From CBDEFX01 sp965237635 (GTDB lineage: Bacteria; Chloroflexota; Dehalococcoidia; Lucifugimonadales; CAUZJF01), in assembly GCA_965237635.1 (NCBI GenBank), contig CBDEFX010000002.1, positions 1,674,001 through 1,738,000 on the forward strand: DNA of 64,000 bases. Reading direction: 5' to 3'. Positions 9,679 to 17,848 of the stretch are shown here, piece after piece. The translations under genes and the position numbers were made by a program. Positions within the stretch are counted from its first letter, which is position 1. The number at the start of each line of letters is the position of its first letter. The notes under the pieces were generated by a model. The model saw only the letters and a list, made by a program, of their open reading frames with translations. It searched no databases and had not been told where the DNA came from.

Positions 9679-10635
9679 ATGGACGTCACCCTGAAGGTCA
9701 AACGCTTTGACCCGGACGCGGACCGGCCGGTCGCGTACTACCAGGACTACGAGCTGGACATGGACGAGTCGTCGATGGTCCTGGACGGCTTGATCAAGAT
9801 ACGTGAAGAGATCGATGGAAGTCTCACGCTCAGGTGTGCGTGCCGGAGTGCTATCTGCGGGTCGTGCGCCATGCGGGTCAACGGGCACGCGGTCTTGGCC
9901 TGCAAGACCAAGATGGTCGACGCCGGTTCCAGGGCGAATGGCGCCATCCTCGTGGAGCCGGCAGGCAACATGCAGGTCATCAAAGACCTGGTGGTCGACT
10001 TCAAGCCCTTCTGGGACAAGATCAGGGCGGTACAGCCGTGGCTCCAGCCACAGGGTCACGAGCCGGTCCAGGAGTATGTCACACCGAACGACGACATGCT
10101 GCATCTCGCGGGCGTGATGGACTGCATAATGTGCGGCGCCTGTGTCTCGGACTGCACGGTCCTCGAGGTGGACTCGAACTTTCTCGGCCCGGCGGCGCTG
10201 GCCAAGGCGTATCGCTTCGTCGCCGACCCCCGGGATGACGCGGACGGCTCGCGTCTGGGCGAGCTCAACGAGTACGGAGGCGTCTGGGACTGTACGCGCT
10301 GCATGCAGTGCGTCGAGGTCTGTCCGAAGGGAGTAGACCCTATGGGCCGAATAATGGCGCTTAGAGACAAAGCTATGGAAGTCGGCTACAGAGGTACGTA
10401 CGGCGCTCGCCACGCTAACGCGTTCACCGAATCGGTCAGGCACTCCGGTTGGCTCGACGAGCTCAAGCTTCCCATCAAGACGTTCGGGATCTTCAACTTG
10501 TGGCAGATGATCAAGCTACTTCCCGTGGGCATCGAATCTCAGCTCAAAGGCAAGAGGCCACCGATCTTTCACAAGAGCATTCCAGGCGTCGAGAACGTTC
10601 GGCGGATCTTTGCGAAGGTTGAGAGGAAGCCATGA
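9679..10635 (+). CDS. sdhB: Succinate dehydrogenase/fumarate reductase iron-sulfur subunit
   Basis: Electron-transfer subunit, 318 residues, longer than the usual 240-260 because of a C-terminal tail (about residues 245-318). The plant-type [2Fe-2S] cysteines are in CACRSAICGSC and LAC (residues 53-75). Two bacterial ferredoxin clusters follow: CIMCGACVSDC (149-159) and CTRCMQCVEVCP (205-216). In the first ferredoxin motif all four Cys are present. The extra tail (KTFGIFNLWQMIKLLP..) may contact the HdrB-like subunit, whose gene overlaps this one by 4 bases. It passes electrons from FADH2 towards the third subunit. Confidence 0.93.
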   Translation: MDVTLKVKRFDPDADRPVAYYQDYELDMDESSMVLDGLIKIREEIDGSLTLRCACRSAICGSCAMRVNGHAVLACKTKMVDAGSRANGAILVEPAGNMQVIKDLVVDFKPFWDKIRAVQPWLQPQGHEPVQEYVTPNDDMLHLAGVMDCIMCGACVSDCTVLEVDSNFLGPAALAKAYRFVADPRDDADGSRLGELNEYGGVWDCTRCMQCVEVCPKGVDPMGRIMALRDKAMEVGYRGTYGARHANAFTESVRHSGWLDELKLPIKTFGIFNLWQMIKLLPVGIESQLKGKRPPIFHKSIPGVENVRRIFAKVERKP

Positions 10636-11522
10636 AGTACGCCTTCTACCCAGGCTGCGTCTCCCGTGGAGCATGCCCGGAGCTTTTCGAGGCGACGGTC
10701 CAGGTGTGTCTCAGGCTGGGCATCGAGCTGGAGTTCGAACCGATGAGGGGCGCGTCGTGTACGGGCGCCGGCGTTCTCCAGGAGAAAAACCAACGGCTCG
10801 GCGACACCCTAAACGCCCGCACTTTCGCTCTAGCCGAGAGGACCGGACTTCCGCTACTGACTATCTGCAGCACTTGCCAGGGGGTCATGTCCCAGGCCAA
10901 TGAGCGGCTCAAGGCCGACAGCGCCTACCTGGCCGAGATCAATGCAGACCTCGCCGAGGAGGGACTGGAGTACAGGGGAACGGTGGCCCCGCGGCATTTG
11001 CTGTGGATCCTGATCGAAGACGTGGGCCTGGACGTACTGAAGTCGATGGTCGTGCGGCCCCTGACGGGCTTCAAGGCGGCGCCGTTCTACGGCTGCTATA
11101 TCGTTCGTCCCTCCAGTGCGCTGGGGTTCGACGAGAACCCCGAACGAGAGGACTCCCTGGAACGCGTTATCGAGACGGTGGGCGCCGAGGTCGTGGACTT
11201 CCCAGGCAAGACTCTCTGCTGCGGCTTCCCGATACTCACGATCAACGAGACGAACGCCCTCAGAATGGTCGGCAAACATACCCTCGACGCCAAGCGGAGC
11301 GGCGCCGATGCGATGGTCACGCCTTGCCCGCTGTGCCACCTCAACCTCGACGGCTACCAGCCCCAGGCGTCCTTCGCGCGTCGTGAGTTCATAGACCTGC
11401 CTATACTGCACCTACCGCAGATGCTGGGCCTGGCGCTCGGCATCGACCCCAAGGCCATGCGGCTCAACAAGCATATCGTTTCCACCAAGAAGGTGCTTTC
11501 GCACGTCGCTCTGGCTCCCTAG
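10632..11522 (+). CDS. sdhE: HdrB-like (CCG-domain) third subunit of succinate dehydrogenase
   Basis: A 296-residue protein with two CCG domains, the fold of heterodisulfide reductase subunit B. First copy: FYPGCVSRGAC, GASCTGAG (one Cys where many have two) and CSTCQG; second copy: FYGCYIVRP, TLCCGFP and TPCPLCH. In type-E complexes such a subunit replaces the membrane cytochrome and handles quinone or thiol acceptors. It starts inside the sdhB gene (4-bp ATGA overlap) behind GAGAGGAAG, so synthesis is coupled. No transmembrane helix is visible. The electron acceptor cannot be decided from sequence. Confidence 0.9.
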   Translation: MKYAFYPGCVSRGACPELFEATVQVCLRLGIELEFEPMRGASCTGAGVLQEKNQRLGDTLNARTFALAERTGLPLLTICSTCQGVMSQANERLKADSAYLAEINADLAEEGLEYRGTVAPRHLLWILIEDVGLDVLKSMVVRPLTGFKAAPFYGCYIVRPSSALGFDENPEREDSLERVIETVGAEVVDFPGKTLCCGFPILTINETNALRMVGKHTLDAKRSGADAMVTPCPLCHLNLDGYQPQASFARREFIDLPILHLPQMLGLALGIDPKAMRLNKHIVSTKKVLSHVALAP

Positions 11523-11584
11523 TGTCAGGCCTTTTCGCCCTTCCCTGGCAACGCGTTTTCGTTCCCAACTCCTCGTTCCGCCGA

Positions 11585-11700
11585 CCCGTGGTTCGACGGG
11601 CTCACCACGAACGGACGTTCAGACCACCGTTCGCCCTGAGTAGTCCCGATGCCGCATCGGGACGTATCGAAGGGGGCTTGTCGAAGGACCCTCTGCAGAG
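11585..11700. repeat. Family-A composite dispersed repeat, copy 1
   Basis: Contains CGTGGTTCGACGGGCTCACC-ACGAACG, then CGTTCGCCCTGAG, then a nested palindrome CCCGATGCCGCATCGGGA, then CGTATCGAAGGG. Close copies are at 19290-19425, 29541-29648, 32000-32066, 60237-60310 and 60797-60945. It fills the gap after the hdrB-like gene. No coding capacity. Confidence 0.8.
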
Positions 11701-11734
11701 GCCTTGAAACGGCCCGGGTTCCTTGACCAGCATA

Positions 11735-11762
11735 TTGACAGCCGGGTCGCGATGTGATAAAA
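11735..11762 (+). promoter_or_regulatory. Possible sigma-70 type promoter for the lipoprotein gene
   Basis: A perfect TTGACA at 11735-11740 is followed 16-17 bases on by an A/T-rich ATAAAA in an otherwise GC-rich region, with TGTG just before it as a possible extended -10. The distance to the chosen start (11817) is about 55 bases. Only sequence match; no conserved operator is visible. Confidence 0.35.
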
Positions 11763-11816
11763 AAACGAGCAGTCGTTTTATGGGGGGGAGCCAGTTTGGC
11801 ACAGGACGTCATCGCT

Positions 11817-12344
11817 ATGAAATGGGCGGCATTGCGTTCCCTTATCCCCGTCTTCGCGCTGAGCCTTGCGGTAGGGTGTGGCGGTGGTGGAAGCGAGCAG
11901 CCGGCGGCGCCAGTTACGGACTGGCGCTTCGGCGGCTCGACGCACGAGGTCGTCTCGGGCGTCGCGGGTGACCTGCCCGATTTTTGGGTCGAGCGTGGCT
12001 GGACGGGCGGCGGCGTGCTCGTGTATCTGTCGGACCAGGAAATCACGTGCGACGACTTCCCCACGGAGGTGGTCAATGAGTTCCCGCCGCGTCCGATAGT
12101 CGACGGAGCGACGATCTGGCTGAAGCTGACCGAGAAGAACACAAGCGCGGCCCTCGACTACGCCTCGTTCGACATCGAGACCAGCGACACCTCGGCCGGC
12201 TTGGGGACCGACGCCGTTCGTGCCGGCTTCACAGCGTTGGAGGGAGGGCGCATGCGTGGATGGTTCGAATTCACTTCGGCTGAAGATGACGCCGGCTCTA
12301 AGGTCGACGTCTCGGGCACCTTCGATGTGCCGTTTTGTGGTTGA
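11817..12344 (+). CDS. Small secreted lipoprotein of unknown function
   Basis: From ATG 11817 the product is 175 residues: MKWAALRSLIPVFALSLAVGC then a run of glycines, a clear lipoprotein signal with lipobox LAVGC (Cys near residue 21). An upstream GTG at 11754 would add 21 residues and spoil the signal. The mature part is mostly beta-like and contains two Cys (EITCDDF and a final PFCG) that could form a disulfide. I recognise no family. It precedes a TetR regulator by 18 bases, so the two may be co-transcribed. Confidence 0.7.
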   Translation: MKWAALRSLIPVFALSLAVGCGGGGSEQPAAPVTDWRFGGSTHEVVSGVAGDLPDFWVERGWTGGGVLVYLSDQEITCDDFPTEVVNEFPPRPIVDGATIWLKLTEKNTSAALDYASFDIETSDTSAGLGTDAVRAGFTALEGGRMRGWFEFTSAEDDAGSKVDVSGTFDVPFCG

Positions 12345-12362
12345 AGAGGCGTCGCCTGAGCC

Positions 12363-12986
12363 ATGCCCAAGGTAACTAAAGCTCACCTTGAGACCCGCCG
12401 TCAGCAGGTCCTGGATGCGGCCTTCGCCTGCTTCGCACGACAGGGGTTCCACCAGACCTCGATACACGACATCTGTCAGGAGGCCGGGCTGAGTCCCGGC
12501 GCCGTGTACCGGTACTTCAGCAGCAAGGAGCAGATCATCGAGGCGTGCTGCGAGGTGTGCGAGCAGGCCAACCTGAACGTTATCGATGCTGCCGCACGGA
12601 CCGACGACACGCTTCAGATTTTGGATGAACTGGCGCAGGGCGCCTTCGGCGAACTAGAGGATTCAGACGTTTATCCCGCCCTCTGCCTCAACATCCAGTG
12701 GTGGTCCGAGGCTCTGCGCAACGCCCAGTTGAGGGACTCTCTTCGCAGCAGCGGTATCGACCTCTGGAAGGGCGCACTGGCCCAGATTATAAGCAGGGCC
12801 CAGGAGAAGCGCGAAATCAATCCTACCCTTGACCCCGATGCCGTCGCCAGAGTGCTCCTCTCCGCCTGGCAGGGGCTTGTACTCCAGAAGGCCCTGGACC
12901 CGTCGGTCGACGTTGGACGCTACGTCGAAGCCGTGAAAGCGATGTATAGTGGCTCTTTCTGGCAGGGGGACGAGGAGACGAGTTGA
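12363..12986 (+). CDS. TetR-family transcriptional regulator
   Basis: 207 residues. The N-terminal HTH spans about residues 8-55: RRQQVLDAAFACFARQGFHQ, SIHDICQEAGLSPGAVYRYF, then SSKEQII, a textbook TetR DNA-binding domain. The C-terminal ligand domain is divergent, as usual. It directly precedes a broken MMPL exporter whose original start lies 1 bp after this stop codon, the common arrangement in which a TetR repressor controls an efflux pump. With the pump broken, the regulator may now lack a cognate target. Confidence 0.9.
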   Translation: MPKVTKAHLETRRQQVLDAAFACFARQGFHQTSIHDICQEAGLSPGAVYRYFSSKEQIIEACCEVCEQANLNVIDAAARTDDTLQILDELAQGAFGELEDSDVYPALCLNIQWWSEALRNAQLRDSLRSSGIDLWKGALAQIISRAQEKREINPTLDPDAVARVLLSAWQGLVLQKALDPSVDVGRYVEAVKAMYSGSFWQGDEETS

Positions 12987-12987
12987 C

Positions 12988-15347
12988 GTGAACCTGGACC
13001 TGTCCACGAAAGCGATTCGTAAAGCGACATAGTAAACATCCCGTCACAACTTACAAAACTGAGGAGGCCGTAAAGCGGGTCTGGATCTGTCGACCGGAGG
13101 TCTTGCGAGAGCCAGCAGCAGGCGACCATGGCGTACCGTTGCCGTCTGGATCGCGCTCATAGTTGTCGCTATCGGCATCAACGGCACGCTGCTGGAGGAT
13201 GCTCTGACTACTGAGTTCGGGTTTACCAACAGCCCCGACTCCTTGAGAGCGGACAGGTTGCTCGAGGACCGGCTGCGGGGCCCGGAGAAGGTTACCGAGA
13301 TGGTCATCGTTCAGTCGCCGACCCTGACCGTCGACGACGAGGCCTTCAGAGACAAAGTGGAGGAGCTGTATACCGCTATCCTGGCACTTGAGGTCCAGAA
13401 ATCTACGGATAAGATAAGACAAAGAAAGGCAAGAAGGTCGTAGCCGGCGGCTTTCACTACTACCTGACCGGCGACGAGTCCCTGGTCTCCCAGGACAGGC
13501 GTACGACCCTGATGCCATTCGTAATGGCCGGGGAGCTCAAGGACGCCACGGACAACGTGGAAGGCGCGTTGGAGTGGGTCCGGGAGGCCAACGGGAAGGA
13601 CGGCTTCACGGTCCTGATCGCAGGTGAGTCCAGCATCGCCTTCGAGTCCAACGAGGCCTCGGTAAAGGATATCGAAAAGGGAGAGAGGATCGGCGTCCCG
13701 ATGGCGCTCATTATCCTGTTGGTGCTGTTTGGCGCCCTTGTCGCGGCGATCATACCGATCTTTCTGGCTATAATCTCGATCATCGTGGCGTTGGGCGCCA
13801 CGGCCCTGGTGGGACAGTTCTTCGAGCTGATCTTCTTCGTAACCCTGATGATCTCGATGATTGGGCTGGCGATGGGCATCGACTACTCCCTCATCGTGGT
13901 GTCGAGGTTTCGGGAGGAGCGCAAGCGCGGGCGGGAGAAGCTGGATGCCATAGCGCGTACCGGTGCGACGGCAAGCCGGACCGTGCTCTTCAGTGGCGTC
14001 ACCGTGGTCTTCGCCCTGGCGGGGATGCTCATCATCCCATCTAACATCTTCCAGGCCCTGGCGGTCGGCGCCATACTCGTGGTGGTCGCCGCGGTGATGG
14101 CATCGTTGACGTTGCTACCCGCAGTGCTGGCCCTCCTCGGTGACAAGGTCAATATGCTGCGACTGCCGTTCATCGGAAGATCGATCGATCGGCCTGCCCA
14201 GGGAGCCGAGCCCACGGGTGGCGGCTTCTGGGACTGGATCACCCGCAACGTCATGAGGTTCCCGATAATCAGCCTTGTCGTCGTCGGCGGTCTGATGATA
14301 GCCGCCACCACGTCGGCCCGGGACATCAACACGGGCTTCAACGGAGTCGACTCCTTTCCGGACGGCCTACAGTCGAAGGACGCCTTCGAGGTACTGGAGC
14401 AGAAATTCTCCTTTGGAGTGGTCTCCCCGGCGGAGATCGTTATCGACGGTGACCTCGACTCCGAGCCCGTCCAGGACGCAATCAATAAGCTAAGGGACTC
14501 GCTTGAGAACGATGCGGCCTTCTTGGCTCCGCTGTCCACTTTCGAGCCCAACGAAGGTGGAGACCTGGGCCTCTTCAGTGTACCGGTGGCAGGGGAGTTC
14601 AGCAGTGAAAAAGCGGTCAGCGCCGTAACGAGGCTTCGCGACACATACATCCCCGAGGCGTTCGAGGGGGTGGATGCCGAGGTGCTCGTCACGGGATTCA
14701 CTGCCTTCAATCTGGACTTCTTTGACATAGTCGACACCTTCACACCGATCGTTATCGCGGTGGTGCTGACCTTGAGCTTCATCCTGCTCACAGTGGCATT
14801 CCGCTCTCTGGTGGTGCCCACCAAGGCGATTATCATGAACCTGCTTTCGGTGGGGACCGCCTATGGGCTGTTGGTCTTGGTCTTCCAGAAGGGCGTGGGC
14901 GCCGACCTACTGGGTTTCCAGCAGTCGGAGATAATCGACGCTTGGATACCGCTGTTCCTGTTCTCGGTCCTCTTCGGCCTGTCGATGGACTACCATGTGT
15001 TCCTCCTCAGCCGTATTCGAGAGCGCTACGATCAAACAAAGGACAACGCGGCATCGGTCGCCTATGGGCTTCGGACCACGGCTGGCCTGATCACCGGCAC
15101 TGCGCTGATCATGGTGGCGGTGTTCGGCGGCTTCGCATCTGGCGACTTCGTGTCGAACCAGCAGGTGGGGTTCGGCCTCGCGATAGCCGTTTTCCTCGAC
15201 GCGACGCTTGTCCGCTCGGTGCTCGTGCCGGCGAGCATGCGGCTGCTCGGAAATGCAAACTGGTATTTCCCGGCATGGCTGAACTGGCTTCCCGACCTGC
15301 GGGTCGAGGCCGAGCTACCGGAACCGGCCGCTGCAGGGGACGACTAG
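12988..15347 (+). pseudogene. MMPL/RND-family exporter, disrupted near the 5' end
   Basis: The long open part (13512-15347) encodes an MMPL protein with two sets of membrane helices, sterol-sensing-like first bundle (GLAMGIDYSLIVVSRFREE) and a second bundle (FGLSMDYHVFLLSRIRE). Upstream coding in another frame (13063-13443) supplies the N-terminus LDLSTGGLARASSRRPW.. and the first periplasmic part. The two frames are separated by a tandem 5-bp duplication GATAAGATAAG (13408-13418); removing one ATAAG rejoins TDKTKKGKKVVAGGFHYY. A second problem is that the N-terminal frame has no ATG/GTG/TTG: GTG 12988 opens a near-identical start (MNLDLST..) but meets TAG at 13030. Family members export lipids, drugs or hopanoid-like molecules. 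Confidence 0.8.
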
Positions 15348-15383
15348 GGGTACGGGGTACAGGGTTTGGGGTGCTGACTCAGG

Positions 15384-16409
15384 CTACTGCAGCGGCAGGG
15401 GCGGCTGCAGCCATTTAGGGGTTTCGTTGACCTCGATCAGCTCGACCCACTTGACCCATTCGAATCCGCGTTTGCCTGGCGCCACGAGGCGCGCCGGGAA
15501 CCCGTGCCCGTGGGACAGCATCGTTCCTCCGACGTGCGTCGCTAGCAGGTAACGTCGGGCCTCGTCGAGCGAGAACCGGCGGTAATAGCCTGTCAGAGAC
15601 TTGAAGGTTACGCTGGCGGCCCGTGAGCTCACTTCAGCCATTTGGAGCAGACCGGCCACCGGCATTCCACGCCATACCTGCTCGGAGTACCAACCGCCCG
15701 TGCAGTCGATGGTGGCTGTGACCTCCGTATTTGGCGCCAGGTCGTCGATGCCCAGCTCCATCTCCCGCTCCACGGCGCCCTCTATACGTAGTCGCCCCCG
15801 GTCCGGGTCGACGGGCGTCGGCCGGTCGTTGAGCCACGAGACCACAGGGAAGACACCCGCGGCACGCGTGGGAGCGACGTAAGAGCCTGTGAAACGGCGG
15901 TTGGCCCCGCCCAGGCGGCCAAGCCGGGTGCCGAGTTCCGCGACCTGCCAAAGGGCCAGCCCCATCAAGGCCAGGCCCCCGAGTCGAAGGAACGACCGCC
16001 GGTCGACCCAAAAGGATATCGGGAACACCCGAGTGTGATAGAGCGAGTGCCAGACCAGGATGGGGACCAGTGCTACGCCGGCGTAAATGTGCCAGCTCAG
16101 CCCGCTGAACCATACGAAGCCAAATGGCCCGGCGAATGACCACGTCAGTCCTAACGCCATAGTGACCGCGAGGGCTATCAGTAGGGCGAGCGAGGCGGCT
16201 CGAGGGGCTACGGCTCTGCGCCAGCGCAGCGAGACGAGAATGTTGGCGGCCTTCCAGATCATCACTACGAGGATGCCGTATCCGGCAGCCCGGTGCGTTT
16301 GGATGAAGATAGCCCTGTTCGGGGAACCCGATACAAGACCGAAGAAGCCGCTGACCAACTCGGCGAGGATGAACGCCAGCAGGAAAGTGTTGGCCCAGGG
16401 AAATCTCAA
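15384..16409 (-). CDS. Membrane cytochrome-b-like / sulfite-oxidase-type molybdopterin fusion protein
   Basis: 341 residues in two parts. Residues 1-150 hold about four membrane helices with histidines suited to heme b (IQTHRAAGYG, WHIYAG, VWHSLYHTRVF). Residues 170-340 form an oxidoreductase molybdopterin-binding domain, with the Mo-ligating Cys in TIDCTGGWYSEQVWRG and a conserved C-terminal GFPARLVAPGKRGFEWVKWV. The fusion resembles YedY/YedZ (MsrP/MsrQ) in one chain, which repairs oxidised methionine, but the order and specificity differ, so only a periplasm-facing redox role is inferred. The only available start is TTG 16409 with no clear ribosome site, so the N-terminus is uncertain. Confidence 0.8.
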   Translation of the reverse strand: MRFPWANTFLLAFILAELVSGFFGLVSGSPNRAIFIQTHRAAGYGILVVMIWKAANILVSLRWRRAVAPRAASLALLIALAVTMALGLTWSFAGPFGFVWFSGLSWHIYAGVALVPILVWHSLYHTRVFPISFWVDRRSFLRLGGLALMGLALWQVAELGTRLGRLGGANRRFTGSYVAPTRAAGVFPVVSWLNDRPTPVDPDRGRLRIEGAVEREMELGIDDLAPNTEVTATIDCTGGWYSEQVWRGMPVAGLLQMAEVSSRAASVTFKSLTGYYRRFSLDEARRYLLATHVGGTMLSHGHGFPARLVAPGKRGFEWVKWVELIEVNETPKWLQPPLPLQ

Positions 16410-16439
16410 GTCACGAGCCCAAGGGGGCTTTGCCCACGA

Positions 16440-16725
16440 AGTCGCCTACCATTTGTCTCCCTGAGTCCCGATTCGGCCCCGATACCGCATTGGGGGGACT
16501 CAGGGCCTGGGGAAGAGGGGTGCGTTCTATGTTTCAACTCCGCCACCCCTGATTCTCAGAATCGTCCATGCCGGTTGCCCCAGGCAACCTGATGGATGAA
16601 AAGGAGTAGCCTCTGTCTCCCTGAACGGAGTGAAGGGTCTGGGGTGGCTGGGCGTTCCAATAGCAGTCCCGTCCAGTTGAGGATCTGAGTCCCCACCCCA
16701 GATTCTTCAGAATGACATCGTTGTG
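16440..16725. repeat. Intergenic block of dispersed repeat fragments
   Basis: The 398-bp gap between the redox gene and the VOC gene holds no gene. It contains a degraded CCCGATTCGG repeat (16464-16505, related to 7648-7680) and two copies of CACCCC(A/T)GATTCT-CAGAAT (16545-16565 and 16694-16716) in the same orientation, with GGGTCTGGGGTGGCTGGG (16633-16650) as a partial reverse partner. These resemble repeats common in intergenic DNA of many environmental bacteria. Confidence 0.6.
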
Positions 16726-16731
16726 GACCGT

Positions 16732-16774
16732 TAGACAAAAAATGTAAGGGTGGGGGCTGCCCCCACCCTTACAT
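16732..16774 (-). terminator. Intrinsic terminator of the VOC-family gene
   Basis: A perfect 15-bp palindrome TGTAAGGGTGGGGGC / GCCCCCACCCTTACA (16743-16757, 16759-16773) lies 34 bases past the stop of the minus-strand gene and is followed on that strand by TTTTTTGTC. That is a classic Rho-independent terminator. Confidence 0.85.
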
Positions 16775-16807
16775 CATAACAGCACCTACGCCAGGCCTCG
16801 CGGGCGT

Positions 16808-17167
16808 CTACATCATGCCGGAGTCCGCGAGCGTCATCCCGATGACGTTCCCCTCTGGGTCCGAGAAGAGCGCCAGAGTCACCTGCGGCAGCTCTGTCGG
16901 AGGCATGATTGTCTTGCCGCCGCGCGCTTCGATCTTGTCGAGGTGTGCTTGGAGGTCATCTACGTCGACGTAGATGGTGACCCTGTTGGGCCCCCCGTTC
17001 GTCGGCCCGATGCCTCCACCGATGCCACCGTCGGTGTGAGTATCGACGATACCGTACTTCATGTCGTTATTTGCGTCGACGTGCCAGCCGAAGACATCGG
17101 CATAGAACCTCTGAAGCTTCTCGGACTGGTTCGACTGAATCTCGAAATGTACGACCGGATTTGGCAT
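16808..17167 (-). CDS. VOC superfamily (glyoxalase/bleomycin-resistance-like) protein
   Basis: 119 residues forming one VOC module: MPNPVVHFEIQSNQ-SEKLQRFYADVFGW at the start, then two betaalphabetabetabeta halves ending FSDPEGNVIGMTL. The metal-site pattern (His7, and Glu/Asp residues in FSDPEGN) fits the family, which includes glyoxalases, dioxygenases and binding proteins. A good AAGGAGG-like site (on the minus strand GGAGG before the ATG) supports the start. It has its own terminator at 16732-16774. Substrate unknown. Confidence 0.88.
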   Translation of the reverse strand: MPNPVVHFEIQSNQSEKLQRFYADVFGWHVDANNDMKYGIVDTHTDGGIGGGIGPTNGGPNRVTIYVDVDDLQAHLDKIEARGGKTIMPPTELPQVTLALFSDPEGNVIGMTLADSGMM

Positions 17168-17284
17168 TCCATCCTCCTTGATGTAAGTGTTCGCTTACAT
17201 TACACTTCGCGCGAACATCCGTTAAGGGGCGTTCGTTTGGCGACCTATCCGGGCCGGTTTCCACCCCGATTCGAGACTTAGCCA

Positions 17285-17348
17285 CGATAGCCCGGGAACT
17301 GGCCAATACGAGGACTTGACCTCTTTGCGAATCCAGTCTCCGGCACCA
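17285..17348 (+). pseudogene. Possible decayed tRNA (Gln-like) remnant
   Basis: GAATCCAGTCTCCGGCACCA at 17329-17348 looks like a tRNA 3' half ending in CCA, but the T-loop reads TTTGCGAATC and the acceptor partner is not found. GAGGACTTGACCTC (17311-17324) could be an anticodon arm with TTG in a six-base loop. Too degraded to assign firmly. Confidence 0.3.
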
Positions 17349-17350
17349 AC

Positions 17351-17404
17351 AGGGGCGTAGTCCGCCACGGCGGATCGGGAGTTCGAATCTCTCCGCCCCT
17401 ACCA
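17351..17404 (+). pseudogene. Truncated tRNA (Trp-like ends) lacking D and anticodon arms
   Basis: AGGGGCG pairs perfectly with CGCCCCT before A-CCA, and CGGGAGTTCGAATCTCT gives a normal T-arm, but only 18 bases (TCCGCC-AC-GGCGGA hairpin) connect them, so the total is 54 nt. The ends resemble tRNA-Trp. It reads as a tRNA gene with an internal deletion of roughly 20 bases. It lies 1 bp upstream of an intact tRNA-Ile. Confidence 0.6.
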
Positions 17405-17405
17405 G

Positions 17406-17482
17406 AGGGACGTGGCTCAGCCTGGCAGAGCAATCGTCTGATAAGCGATAGGCCGTTGGTTCAAATCCAACCGTCCCTACCA
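17406..17482 (+). tRNA. tRNA-Ile (GAT)
   Basis: 77 nt with encoded CCA. Acceptor AGGGACG/CGTCCCT, D-arm GCTC..GAGC, anticodon stem ATCGT/GCGAT around loop CTGATAA (anticodon GAT), T-arm GTTGGTTCAAATCCAAC. All stems pair. Confidence 0.95.
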
Positions 17483-17498
17483 TCTTGCACGACTCAAC

Positions 17499-17576
17499 GG
17501 ACCGGTAGCTAAGCCTGGCAAAGCACCGCTCTCATAAGGCGGCGATTCGTAGGTTCAAATCCTACCCGGTCTACCA
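17499..17576 (+). tRNA. tRNA-Met (CAT), elongator-like
   Basis: 78 nt with encoded CCA. Acceptor GGACCGG/CCGGTCT with a G-U pair, anticodon stem CCGCT/GGCGG and loop CTCATAA (anticodon CAT), T-arm GTAGGTTCAAATCCTAC. It lacks the three G-C pairs of initiator tRNA, so it is an elongator, or a tRNA-Ile2 whose C34 is modified to lysidine. Confidence 0.92.
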
Positions 17577-17577
17577 G

Positions 17578-17652
17578 GGCGCCGTGGCCGAGAGACCAGG
17601 CAGGAGGTTGCAAACCCTTCAGACGGTGGTTTGAGTCGACCCGGCGCCTCCA
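17578..17652 (+). tRNA. tRNA-Cys (GCA), with stem mismatches
   Basis: 75 nt: acceptor GGCGCCG/CGGCGCC, discriminator T and encoded CCA, anticodon loop TTGCAAA (GCA). The anticodon stem has an A-C mismatch, the T-stem one G-G mismatch, and the T-loop reads TTTGAGT instead of TTCGAGT. It may still work, but it is weaker than its neighbours. A further decayed copy lies at 19210. Confidence 0.7.
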
Positions 17653-17653
17653 T

Positions 17654-17729
17654 CGGGGAGAAGCTGTAGAGGCACAGCTCCTGCTCTCCAAGCAGGCTCC
17701 TGCGGGTTCGAGTCCCGTCTCCCCGTCCA
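17654..17729 (+). tRNA. tRNA-Gly (TCC)
   Basis: 76 nt with encoded CCA. Acceptor CGGGGAG/CTCCCCG, anticodon stem CCTGC/GCAGG with loop TCTCCAA (anticodon TCC), T-arm GCGGGTTCGAGTCCCGT. All stems pair. It starts 1 bp after tRNA-Cys. Confidence 0.93.
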
Positions 17730-17848
17730 ACATGATGACTAGATGGATGACCGACTGGCGCCTCAGACCTATTTGGTATTGAATAGCGACGTTGCGCCGA
17801 AAGGTTCGAGGAAAGACGTGGTTGGAGATCAAACAAGGAGGTCAAAGG

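Noticed and set aside
17067..17483. Open frame on the minus strand starting MVGTVGFEPTAYRL
   Set aside because: It is the antisense translation of the tRNA cluster, a well-known annotation artefact.
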